Positions 1 to 5,684 of a stretch of 5,684 nucleotides of DNA are shown one piece after another (the first letter of the stretch is position 1; each line of letters begins with the position of its first letter). The translations under genes and the position numbers were made by a program. Source of the DNA: Gemmatimonadota bacterium (GTDB taxonomy: Bacteria > Gemmatimonadota > Gemmatimonadetes > Longimicrobiales > Gaopeijiaceae); contig WGEM01000253.1 of the NCBI GenBank assembly GCA_015492755.1, forward strand, positions 1 through 5,684, written 5' to 3'. The notes beneath the pieces are model-generated. The model was not told the DNA's origin and did not search any database. It saw only the letters and a list, made by a program, of their open reading frames with translations.

Positions 1-176
1 CCACACGACAGCCTCCCACCGCCACGCAGCGGCGCAACATCGAGATCGCCGAAGGGGAGCTTCCGGCGCTGGAGCGGGAGCTGGCGGCGCTCATCGACGG
101 ACCGCTACGCGAGCTGGAGGAGGCGCTGGCCGCCGCCGGGGCGCCGTGGACGCCGGGAAGGAGGGTGGGGCGGTAG
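1..176 (+). CDS. C-terminal end of a probable VPS10/sortilin-like beta-propeller 'glycosyl hydrolase' (partial)
   Basis: An open frame enters from the left edge (first whole codon at base 3) and ends at TAG 174-176, giving about 57 residues. The visible part is a charged, Leu/Ala/Glu-rich helix (LPALERELAALIDGPLRE, then a second Glu/Leu/Ala stretch) followed by a short tail, GAPWTPGR, and a basic end. From memory, this helix plus an 'aGaPwTPGR'-type tail, preceded by a PTATQ-like segment, resembles the C-terminus of the large exported VPS10/sortilin-like or BNR-repeat proteins often labelled glycosyl hydrolase in Gemmatimonadota and Acidobacteriota. The propeller repeats that would prove this lie outside the window. 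The coding frame itself is likely real, because it ends just before a hairpin and a convergent gene. The family assignment is a tentative resemblance; another exported protein with a helical tail is possible. Confidence 0.5.
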   Translation, partial: TRQPPTATQRRNIEIAEGELPALERELAALIDGPLRELEEALAAAGAPWTPGRRVGR

Positions 177-203
177 CGCGCGAGGAGTTGCCGCCACCGC
201 CCC
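167..203. terminator. GC-rich hairpin at a convergent gene junction (possible bidirectional terminator)
   Basis: GGGGCGGT (167-174) is the exact reverse complement of ACCGCCCC (196-203). After one mismatch (A175/C195) the stem continues with three more pairs (176-178 with 192-194). The hairpin overlaps the TAG of the plus-strand gene and lies just beyond the stop codon of the minus-strand gene ending at 212, so it could serve both transcripts. There is no T-tract on either side, so it is not a canonical intrinsic terminator. Chance pairing in GC-rich DNA is possible, but the position supports a role. Confidence 0.4.
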
Positions 204-211
204 CGGGTGCC

Positions 212-892
212 TCAGTACATCACCGCCAGGACTTCGCGCACCAGCTTCGTGGCGTCCTCGGCGAAGTCGCCGATGGCCTCGTGCATCTCCCGGAGGCGCT
301 GACGGCGTAGCTTCAGCTCCTGGATCATGAGCAGCCGGATCTTCTCGGAAGACACCACCTTTTTCTCCAGGAGCTGAGCGGCTTCGCGCGCCTCGTCCTC
401 GTTCTGGAGCGTGAGGGTCTCCTCGTGCGTCGCGTAGCGGGAGCCTTCGCGGCAGGAGTAGGCGACGGTGATCTCCACCGGCTCGTCCCACGAGCCCTCG
501 TCCACCTGGCGCACCACGGCGGCCAGCGCCTTCTCCAGACGCCTGGACTCCGTCTTCTTCTCGGCCAGCTCGCGCTCCACCTCGTCCGCCATGTGCTTGG
601 AGCCCGCGCGGGCCAGCGCCGAAACGTCCTTCAGCGCCGCCTGCACCGTGTCATCGCTCCGACCCAGCCAGCCCCGGAAGGAGGCGGCATGGGCCAGCGC
701 GCGGCGGAGTTCCTCGCGCTGCCGCACGTTCAGTTGCCTGGCCTGCTCCATCCATTCCAACGCCAGTGACGCAAGCTTGAGCGCGGTGGGACGGGCTTCC
801 CGGGACCGGGGGCCCACGGGCGTGACGGGAGTCGGGAGCTGCGTGTCGAGCGCGGGAATGATGGGACCTCCGGCTTGGGTGGCAGAGCGCAC
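212..892 (-). CDS. Hypothetical helical (coiled-coil-like) cytoplasmic protein
   Basis: This gene of 226 codons from a GTG start is not one I recognise. The N-terminus (residues 1-35) is Pro/Thr-rich and probably disordered. Residues 37-95 look helical. Residues 98-132 are strongly charged with heptad-like spacing (HMADEVERELAEKKTESRRLEKAL). Residues 138-163 look like beta strands (EPVEITVAYSCREGSRY, with the only cysteine at 147). Residues 165-223 form a long Glu/Lys/Arg/Leu helix. No signal peptide or membrane segment is visible, so it is probably cytoplasmic. Its third codon positions are mostly G or C, as expected for a real gene here. The start is uncertain: there is no Shine-Dalgarno sequence before the GTG, another in-frame GTG lies at 815-817, and the first ATG is at 749-751 (residue 48). 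It lies 33 bp downstream of the glycosyltransferase, in the same frame, and is probably cotranscribed with it. The function is unknown; a structural or partner-binding role is only a guess. Confidence 0.65.
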   Translation of the reverse strand: MRSATQAGGPIIPALDTQLPTPVTPVGPRSREARPTALKLASLALEWMEQARQLNVRQREELRRALAHAASFRGWLGRSDDTVQAALKDVSALARAGSKHMADEVERELAEKKTESRRLEKALAAVVRQVDEGSWDEPVEITVAYSCREGSRYATHEETLTLQNEDEAREAAQLLEKKVVSSEKIRLLMIQELKLRRQRLREMHEAIGDFAEDATKLVREVLAVMY

Positions 893-925
893 GGCGTAGC
901 AGGCACGGCGCGCGCGAGATGCCCT

Positions 926-1933
926 TTACCCCGCGGACGCCCCGATGTGCCCTTCTCCCGCCCCGCTTCTCTCCACCTGCACGCATCGACGCGCGTAGTG
1001 CGCGTAGTCACGAAGCGGCAGGAAGGCCTGGTCGGTGCGTGCGCGGAGCACCAGAAAGCTGAAGACCACACTCAGCAACAGTCCGTTGAGCGCCACCACC
1101 GCCAGGAGCCCCGCCCCCAGGAGCGCCGCCACCGGCGCGCCCTCGCCCCGGTGCCACGCGGCGCCCAGGAGCGCCACCACACCCGCCAGCGCCGCCAGCA
1201 CCAGTCCGGCGGAGCCCACCAGGAGACGGGCGCCGATCTCTTCGCCCCAGACGCTCATGGCGGCAAGCCCGTGCCGGACCAGCGCCACGAAGTCCATCTT
1301 GCCCCGCCCGCGCAGCCTCCGCCCGCGGGGGGTGGGGACCTTCAGCATGGGGATGCGCGCCTTTTCCACGGCGGCGGCGTAGTGGTGCCCCATCTCCGGG
1401 AGCCCCATGAGCCGGTCCAGCGCCCCCCACGACATGGCGCTGAAGTTGCCCACCTCCACCCGCCGTCCGGTGAAGACGCGGTGGAAGACGCGGAAGGCGT
1501 GGTACATGAGGCGGAAGAGGAGGCTCTCGGAGCGGCGGGCCCGCTTGGCGAAGACCACCGCCCGATGGCCCGCCTCCGGCACCTTCGCCAGCAGCCCGGG
1601 CACGGACTCGGGCCGGTCCTCGCCGTCGCCGTCCATCACCACCACCGCGTCCGCCTCCCGGTGCTCGTGGGCCCAGGCCAGCCCCACGGCGATGGCGCGC
1701 TGGTGGCCCACATTGCGGCGGAGCTCCAGGACGTCCAGGCGCGCGATTCCCTCCGGCGGTGGGCCCAGATCGACCTCCCACGGCTCGGTGGAGCCGTCGT
1801 CCACCAGGAGCACCTCCGCCCGCCACCCCTCCCGCCGCGCCACCGTGCCGAGATCGTAGAGCAGGAGCCCGGCCGCCTCCCAGTCGTCGAAGACGGGGAT
1901 CACGAAGAGGACGGAGCGGAGGGAGGAGCTCAT
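926..1933 (-). CDS. Family 2 glycosyltransferase, DPM1/GtrB-like, with two C-terminal membrane helices
   Basis: This is a GT-A fold inverting glycosyltransferase that probably moves a sugar from a nucleotide sugar to a polyprenyl-phosphate or related lipid at the inner face of the membrane. Numbering from the ATG at 1931-1933 (335 residues): the fold opens with LFVIPVFDDWEAAG near residue 8, followed by VDDGS at 44-48 and the metal-binding MDGDGED at 100-106. A conserved GNFS lies at 162-165 and a basic stretch ending in RGRGKMDF at about 207-215. Two hydrophobic spans at about 235-260 and 268-296 anchor the C-terminus, as in bactoprenol glucosyltransferases. The frame stays open upstream, so Met codons at 1952-1954 and 1979-1981 (or TTG at 1982-1984) are alternative starts. 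I chose 1933 because the catalytic fold begins directly after it and the upstream residues are low-complexity; no Shine-Dalgarno sequence decides. The helical gene follows after 33 bp. The fold is well supported; donor and acceptor cannot be read from sequence. Confidence 0.88.
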   Translation of the reverse strand: MSSSLRSVLFVIPVFDDWEAAGLLLYDLGTVARREGWRAEVLLVDDGSTEPWEVDLGPPPEGIARLDVLELRRNVGHQRAIAVGLAWAHEHREADAVVVMDGDGEDRPESVPGLLAKVPEAGHRAVVFAKRARRSESLLFRLMYHAFRVFHRVFTGRRVEVGNFSAMSWGALDRLMGLPEMGHHYAAAVEKARIPMLKVPTPRGRRLRGRGKMDFVALVRHGLAAMSVWGEEIGARLLVGSAGLVLAALAGVVALLGAAWHRGEGAPVAALLGAGLLAVVALNGLLLSVVFSFLVLRARTDQAFLPLRDYAHYARRCVQVERSGAGEGHIGASAG

Positions 1934-2070
1934 GTGCGCGCGGGGTATGGCCATGAAGGGCGGTGGCGGTCCGGGCACCATCAATGCTCAGACCCGGCCC
2001 CTCCGGCAAGTCGGCCACCGGCGGCTCCATCCCTTTACGCGCCCGCGTACCCCGTCGTACCGTGTCGGCC
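1934..2070. promoter_or_regulatory. Divergent intergenic region between glycosyltransferase and amidohydrolase genes
   Basis: The 137 bases between the two divergent starts must hold promoters for both directions. If the glycosyltransferase starts at an upstream Met codon (1954 or 1981), the gap shrinks to about 90-116 bases. I see no clear -10/-35 pair in either direction, no Shine-Dalgarno sequence before either start and no strong hairpin. The most AT-rich patch is short (around 1978-1988). The only local structure noted is the short tandem repeat at 2046-2065. Confidence 0.5.
2046..2065 (+). repeat. Imperfect 10-bp tandem repeat just upstream of the amidohydrolase start
   Basis: CGTACCCCGT is followed immediately by CGTACCGTGT (8 of 10 identical), ending five bases before the ATG at 2071. 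It could be a small operator or leader element, but two short copies in GC-rich DNA can easily arise by chance. Confidence 0.25.
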
Positions 2071-3351
2071 ATGAAGACGCACCTCCTTGCCCTTCTCCTC
2101 CCCGCCGTCCTCCTCGGCGCGCCCGCCGCCCTGGCCCAGACCACCGCCTTCGTGGGCGGCGTGGTGTGGGACGGCACCGGCGCCCCCGCCCGCGACGATC
2201 TGACGTTGGTGGTGGCAGACGGTCGCATCCGGTCGGTATCGGAGGCCGGCGATGTGCCGCCGGGCGCCGAGATCGTGATGCTGGACGGCGCCTTCGTGAT
2301 GCCGGGACTCATCAACGCCCACGGCCACGTGAGCGGCCGCTGGGCGCCCGACGGCGTGCGCGACGAAGACGCCCGCATCCGCGGTGATCTGGAGCTCTAC
2401 GCCCGCTACGGCGTCACCACCGTGCTGAGCCTGGGCGACAGCGAGGCGGTGCTCCGCTTCAAGGGGTCGGCCGACCCGCGGGCGGCGCACGCGCGCCTCC
2501 TGGCCGCCGGTCCGGTGGTCTCCGCGCGCGATCCCGCCGGGGCGCGCGCCCGGGCGCTGGCCAACGTCGAGGCGGGTGCCGACTTCCTGAAGCTCCGTGT
2601 GGACGACAACCTGGGCACCGTCGAGAAGATGCCCTGGGAGGCGGTGCAGGCGGTGATGGACGTGGGGCGTGCGCGCGGCGTGCCGGTGGCGACGCACCTC
2701 TTCTACCTGGAGGACGCCAGGCGGCTCCTGGAGATGGGGAGCGGGCTCCTGGCGCACTCGGTGCGCGACACCACGGTGGATGAGGCCTTCGTGGAGGAGC
2801 TCAAGACCTCGGGCGTCTGCTACGTCCCCACGCTGGTGCGGGAGGTGAGCACCTTCGTGTACGAGGCGCGCCCCGGCTTCTTCGATGAGGAGTTCTTCAC
2901 GCGCTTCGCCGACAGCGCGGAGGTGGCGCGCCTCAGCGACCCGGAGTTCCAGCGCCGCGTGCGGGAGAGCGAGGCGGCCAGGCGCTACCGCGTCGCGCTC
3001 ATCCAGGCCATGGACAACCTGAAGATCCTCGCCGACGCGGGCGCGCGCATCGCCTTCGGCACCGATTCGGGACCCGCGGGGCGCTTCCCCGGCTTCTTCG
3101 AGCACATGGAGCTGGGGCTCATGGTGGGGGCCGGCCTCACCCCCCAGCAGGCGCTCCTGGCCGCCACACGCGACGCCGCACGCTGCCTCGGACTGGACGA
3201 CCGCGGGACGCTGGAGCCCGGGAAGTGGGCGGACTTCCTGGTGCTGGACGCCAACCCCCTGCGCATGATTACCAACACCAAGACGCTGCGGCAGGTCTAC
3301 GTGGCGGGCGCACCCCTGCTGGACGCGCCCGACGAAGGGCCCGGCGGTTGA
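2071..3351 (+). CDS. Secreted metal-dependent amidohydrolase (imidazolonepropionase-like family)
   Basis: This 426-residue exported hydrolase belongs to the amidohydrolase superfamily and probably cleaves an amide or peptide-like bond in the periplasm or outside the cell. Residues 1-22 form a classical signal peptide: MKTH, a Leu/Ala core, and APAALA before Gln23. A small N-terminal beta domain (VWDGTGAP, then DGRIRSV) precedes the barrel. The full metal site is visible: the HxH pair in NAHGH (His84, His86), the candidate carboxylated lysine in DFLKLR (Lys174), ATH His209, LAHS His229, and FGTDSG Asp332. The C-terminus closes with the usual GTLEPGKWADFLVLDANPL segment returning to the beta domain. 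The ATG at 2071 is chosen because it gives the signal peptide directly; the frame is open further upstream to 1963, but that would bury the signal. No Shine-Dalgarno sequence is seen. The gene diverges from the glycosyltransferase and converges on icd. The family is secure; the substrate (for example dipeptide, cyclic amide or xenobiotic) cannot be told. Confidence 0.92.
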   Translation: MKTHLLALLLPAVLLGAPAALAQTTAFVGGVVWDGTGAPARDDLTLVVADGRIRSVSEAGDVPPGAEIVMLDGAFVMPGLINAHGHVSGRWAPDGVRDEDARIRGDLELYARYGVTTVLSLGDSEAVLRFKGSADPRAAHARLLAAGPVVSARDPAGARARALANVEAGADFLKLRVDDNLGTVEKMPWEAVQAVMDVGRARGVPVATHLFYLEDARRLLEMGSGLLAHSVRDTTVDEAFVEELKTSGVCYVPTLVREVSTFVYEARPGFFDEEFFTRFADSAEVARLSDPEFQRRVRESEAARRYRVALIQAMDNLKILADAGARIAFGTDSGPAGRFPGFFEHMELGLMVGAGLTPQQALLAATRDAARCLGLDDRGTLEPGKWADFLVLDANPLRMITNTKTLRQVYVAGAPLLDAPDEGPGG

Positions 3352-3354
3352 GCG

Positions 3355-3379
3355 GGCGGGGGCGACGGGCTCCCCCGCC
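3355..3379. terminator. GC-rich hairpin between convergent amidohydrolase and icd genes
   Basis: GGCGGGGG (3355-3362) pairs perfectly with CCCCCGCC (3372-3379) around a 9-base loop, forming an all-GC 8-bp stem. It fills most of the 33-bp gap between the TGA of the plus-strand gene (3349-3351) and the stop codon of the minus-strand gene (3385-3387), the expected place for a bidirectional terminator. No T-tract follows on either strand, so it is not a canonical intrinsic terminator. Confidence 0.5.
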
Positions 3380-3384
3380 GCACA

Positions 3385-5616
3385 TCAGATCCCGTCGATG
3401 ATGGCGTTCAGCGTGGCGCTGGGGCGCATCGCCAACGCGGTGCGCCGGACATCGGGCTTGTAGTAGCCGCCGATGTCCTGCGGCGAGCCCTGCGCGGCGT
3501 TGAGTTCGGCCATGATGGTGGCTTCACCCTCCACCAGCCCCTCCGCCACCGGCCCGAAGCGCTCGGCGAGCGCAACGTCATCGCGCTGACTCGCCAGCGC
3601 CTCCGCCCAGTAGCGCGTCAGGTAGTAGGTGCTTCCGCGGTTGTCGATCTCGTGCACCTTGCGCGACGGTGACCGACCATCCCGCAGGTAACGCGCCGTC
3701 GCCTCTTCCAGAGCGTCGCCCAGGATGTCGGCCGCCGCGTGTCCGAAGGCACGGGCCAGGTGATGGAAGGACTCCGCCAGCGCCATGTACTCGCCCAGCG
3801 AGTCCCACCGGAGATGCCCCTCCGCCAGAAACTGCTGGACGTGCTTCGGGGCCGACCCGCCGGCGCCGGTCTCGAAGAGACCGCCGCCCGCCAGAAGGGG
3901 CACGATGGAGAGCATCCGCGCGCTGGTGCCCAGCTCCAGGATGGGGAAGAGGTCGGTGAGGTAGTCCCGCAGCACGTTTCCCGTCACCGAGATGGTGTCC
4001 TCCCCCCGCCGGATGCGCTCCAGCGAGTACTTCATGGCGTCCACCGGGGCCATGATCTCCAGCGTGAGCCCCTCCGTGTCGTGATCCTGGAGGTAGGTGC
4101 GCACCTTCCGGATGAGCTCGGCGTCGTGGGCGCGCGACTCGTCCAGCCAGAAGACGGCGGGCTGGCCGGTGGCCCGCGCCCGCGTCACCGCCAGCTTCAC
4201 CCAGTCGCGCACCGCCAGGTCCTTCGTCTGGCACGCCCGCCAGATATCCCCCTCCTCCACCTCGTGCTCCGTGAGCACGCGGCCCTCGGCGTCCACCACG
4301 CGCACCCGGCCCGCCCCGTGGATCTCGAAGGTCTTGTCGTGAGAGCCGTACTCCTCCGCCTTCATGGCCATGAGCCCCACGTTGGAGACGCTCCCCATGG
4401 TGGCGGGGTCGAACTGTCCGTGGGCCTGACAGTCCTTCACCACGGCGTCGTAGATGCCGGCGTAGCTGGAGTCGGGGATCACCGCCTTGCAGTCCTGCAG
4501 CTCGCCCCGTGCGTTCCACATCCGGCCGCCGTCGCGGATCATGGGCGGCATGGACGCGTCGATGATGACGTCGCTGGGCACGTGGAGGTTCGTGATGCCC
4601 CGGTCCGAATCCACCATGGCCAGGTCGGGGCCCTCCTCCAGCGCCCGCCGGATGTCCGCCTCGATGGCGGCGCGCTCCTCCTCCGGAAGCGTCGCGATCT
4701 TGGCCAGGATGTCGCCCAGGCCGTTGTTGGGGTCGGCACCCACCGCGTCCAGGGCGTCGGCGTGCTTCTCGAAGACGTCGGCGAAGAACACCCGCACCGC
4801 GTGCCCGAAGATGATGGGGTCGGAGACCTTCATCATCGTGGCCTTGAGATGGATGGAGAAGAGCACGCCCCTGGCTCTGGCGTCCTCCACCTCCTCCCGC
4901 AGGAAGGCCACCAGCGCCCGCTTGCTCATGTACGTGGCGTCCAGCACCTCACCCTCGGTGAGCTCCAGCCCCTCCTTCAGCACCGTCACCGTGCCGTCGG
5001 GCGCCACGTGCTCGATGCGCGCCGTGGTAGCCGCGGGCACCGTCACCGACACCTCGTTGTGGCGGAAGTCGCCCCCGTCCATCGTGGCCACATGGGCGCG
5101 GGAGTTGCGGGGCCACGGCTTCATCTTCGGCGGGTTGGCGCGGGCGAACTCCTTCACCGCCCGCGGAGCCCGCCGGTCGGAGTTCCCCTGACGGAGCACC
5201 GGATTCACCGCGCTCCCCTTCACCCGGTCGTAGCGCGCGCGGATGGCACGCTCCTCGTCGGTGGCCGGCTCCTCGGGGTAGTCGGGGAGCGCATATCCCT
5301 GCGCCTGAAGCTCCGCGATGCACGCCTTGAGCTGCGGCACGGAGGCGCTGATGTTCGGCAGCTTGATGACGTTGGCCTCCGGCGTGTTCACCAGCCGGCC
5401 CAGCTCCGCCAGGTCGTCGGAGACGCGCTGATCCTCCGGGAGCAGCTCCGACAGGGCCGCAAGCGTCCGCCCAGCCAGCGAGATGTCGCGCGTCTCCACC
5501 GGCACCTGCGCCGCGCCGGCGAACGCCCGGATCACGGGCAGAAACGCGTGGGTGGCCAGCATGGGGGCCTCGTCGGTCCACGTGTAGATGATGGGCGGAA
5601 TCCTGGACATGGGCAT
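3385..5616 (-). CDS. icd: Monomeric NADP-dependent isocitrate dehydrogenase (EC 1.1.1.42)
   Basis: This cytoplasmic TCA-cycle enzyme oxidatively decarboxylates isocitrate to 2-oxoglutarate and makes NADPH. It has 743 residues, the usual length of the monomeric class and far longer than the homodimeric enzyme of about 415 residues. Compared from memory with the Azotobacter vinelandii enzyme (constant offset of +3), all key residues are present. For isocitrate: Ser135, Asn138, Arg142 and Arg148 in [16 protein letters not shown], Lys258 in [10 protein letters not shown], Tyr423 in EEYGS, and Arg550. For the metal: Asp353 in IIDASMP, and Asp551 and Asp555 in LRDYLTD. For NADP: Lys591-His592 in GSAPKH, Arg603 in [10 protein letters not shown], and Arg652. 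Retention of the His and Arg contacts for the 2'-phosphate supports NADP over NAD. The ATG at 5614-5616 gives a normal N-terminus ([14 protein letters not shown]); Met3 is an alternative start. No Shine-Dalgarno sequence is visible. The gene appears intact and monocistronic, and converges with the amidohydrolase gene. Confidence 0.98.
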   Translation of the reverse strand: MPMSRIPPIIYTWTDEAPMLATHAFLPVIRAFAGAAQVPVETRDISLAGRTLAALSELLPEDQRVSDDLAELGRLVNTPEANVIKLPNISASVPQLKACIAELQAQGYALPDYPEEPATDEERAIRARYDRVKGSAVNPVLRQGNSDRRAPRAVKEFARANPPKMKPWPRNSRAHVATMDGGDFRHNEVSVTVPAATTARIEHVAPDGTVTVLKEGLELTEGEVLDATYMSKRALVAFLREEVEDARARGVLFSIHLKATMMKVSDPIIFGHAVRVFFADVFEKHADALDAVGADPNNGLGDILAKIATLPEEERAAIEADIRRALEEGPDLAMVDSDRGITNLHVPSDVIIDASMPPMIRDGGRMWNARGELQDCKAVIPDSSYAGIYDAVVKDCQAHGQFDPATMGSVSNVGLMAMKAEEYGSHDKTFEIHGAGRVRVVDAEGRVLTEHEVEEGDIWRACQTKDLAVRDWVKLAVTRARATGQPAVFWLDESRAHDAELIRKVRTYLQDHDTEGLTLEIMAPVDAMKYSLERIRRGEDTISVTGNVLRDYLTDLFPILELGTSARMLSIVPLLAGGGLFETGAGGSAPKHVQQFLAEGHLRWDSLGEYMALAESFHHLARAFGHAAADILGDALEEATARYLRDGRSPSRKVHEIDNRGSTYYLTRYWAEALASQRDDVALAERFGPVAEGLVEGEATIMAELNAAQGSPQDIGGYYKPDVRRTALAMRPSATLNAIIDGI

Positions 5617-5676
5617 CGGGGCTGAGGGTGTCGGTTGCGGAACCGCCGCGGAGGGAGGGCGTCCGGGCGCGCTCGG

Positions 5677-5682
5677 AATATA
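5677..5682 (-). promoter_or_regulatory. Candidate -10 element for icd
   Basis: On the minus strand this reads TATATT, one mismatch from the TATAAT consensus. It stands out as the only A/T-only hexamer in the icd leader and lies about 60 bases before the ATG at 5616, implying a leader of roughly 50-55 nt. The matching -35 would lie beyond the window edge, so only half the promoter can be judged. Confidence 0.35.
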
Positions 5683-5684
5683 GG

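Noticed and set aside
989..1010. Direct repeat of GCGCGTAGT near the glycosyltransferase C-terminus
   Set aside because: It lies in coding sequence and simply encodes the repeated Tyr-Ala pattern in DYAHYAR, so no separate function is needed.
875..2074. A 399-codon plus-strand open frame opposite the glycosyltransferase
   Set aside because: Its product is a His/Pro/Arg-rich low-complexity sequence that mirrors a confidently identified glycosyltransferase on the other strand.
2035..3105. A 356-codon minus-strand frame opposite the amidohydrolase
   Set aside because: It is antisense to a gene with a full set of catalytic residues and a signal peptide, and the product has no recognisable domain.
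3578..4519. A 313-codon minus-strand frame inside icd
   Set aside because: It is a +1/-1 shadow of icd, rich in Gly/Arg/Ala, and the icd frame is intact across it, so it is not evidence of a frameshift.
3739..5625. A 628-codon plus-strand open frame opposite icd
   Set aside because: It is fully antisense to a certain isocitrate dehydrogenase gene. Its protein is rich in His, Arg, Val and Gly with no domain, as expected for the opposite strand of a GC-rich gene that rarely has stops.
5632..5645. A small hairpin (CGGTT, 4-base loop, AACCG) in the icd leader
   Set aside because: The stem has only five pairs and no conserved riboswitch or attenuator structure around it, so it is likely chance.

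Overview
This 5.7-kb window is very GC-rich chromosomal DNA (about two-thirds or more G+C by eye). Nearly all of it is protein-coding, and no intergenic gap exceeds 140 bases. The layout is: the 3' end of a plus-strand gene (1-176); two minus-strand genes, an unrecognised helical protein (212-892) downstream of a family-2 glycosyltransferase (926-1933); a divergent intergenic region; a secreted metal-dependent amidohydrolase on the plus strand (2071-3351); and a complete monomeric NADP-dependent isocitrate dehydrogenase on the minus strand (3385-5616).

Three features fit an environmental Gram-negative phylum such as Gemmatimonadota: the GC content, an exported amidohydrolase of the imidazolonepropionase-like type, and a fragment resembling the C-terminus of large VPS10/sortilin-like 'glycosyl hydrolase' beta-propeller proteins. 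This is inference from gene content only; there is no rRNA or other phylogenetic marker. None of the starts has a convincing Shine-Dalgarno sequence, so start positions rest on protein-family expectation.

The genes do not form one pathway. The glycosyltransferase and the helical protein probably share a transcript: same strand, 33-bp gap, same reading frame. The amidohydrolase is divergent from them and convergent with icd. The isocitrate dehydrogenase is a housekeeping TCA-cycle enzyme with every expected active-site and NADP-binding residue. Both convergent gene junctions (167-203 and 3355-3379) carry a GC-rich hairpin that may be a bidirectional terminator.

I found no mobile element, CRISPR array, RNA gene, defence system or clearly new multi-gene system. 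The points most worth a second look are the unrecognised helical protein and its in-frame position behind the glycosyltransferase stop codon. The window otherwise looks ordinary.
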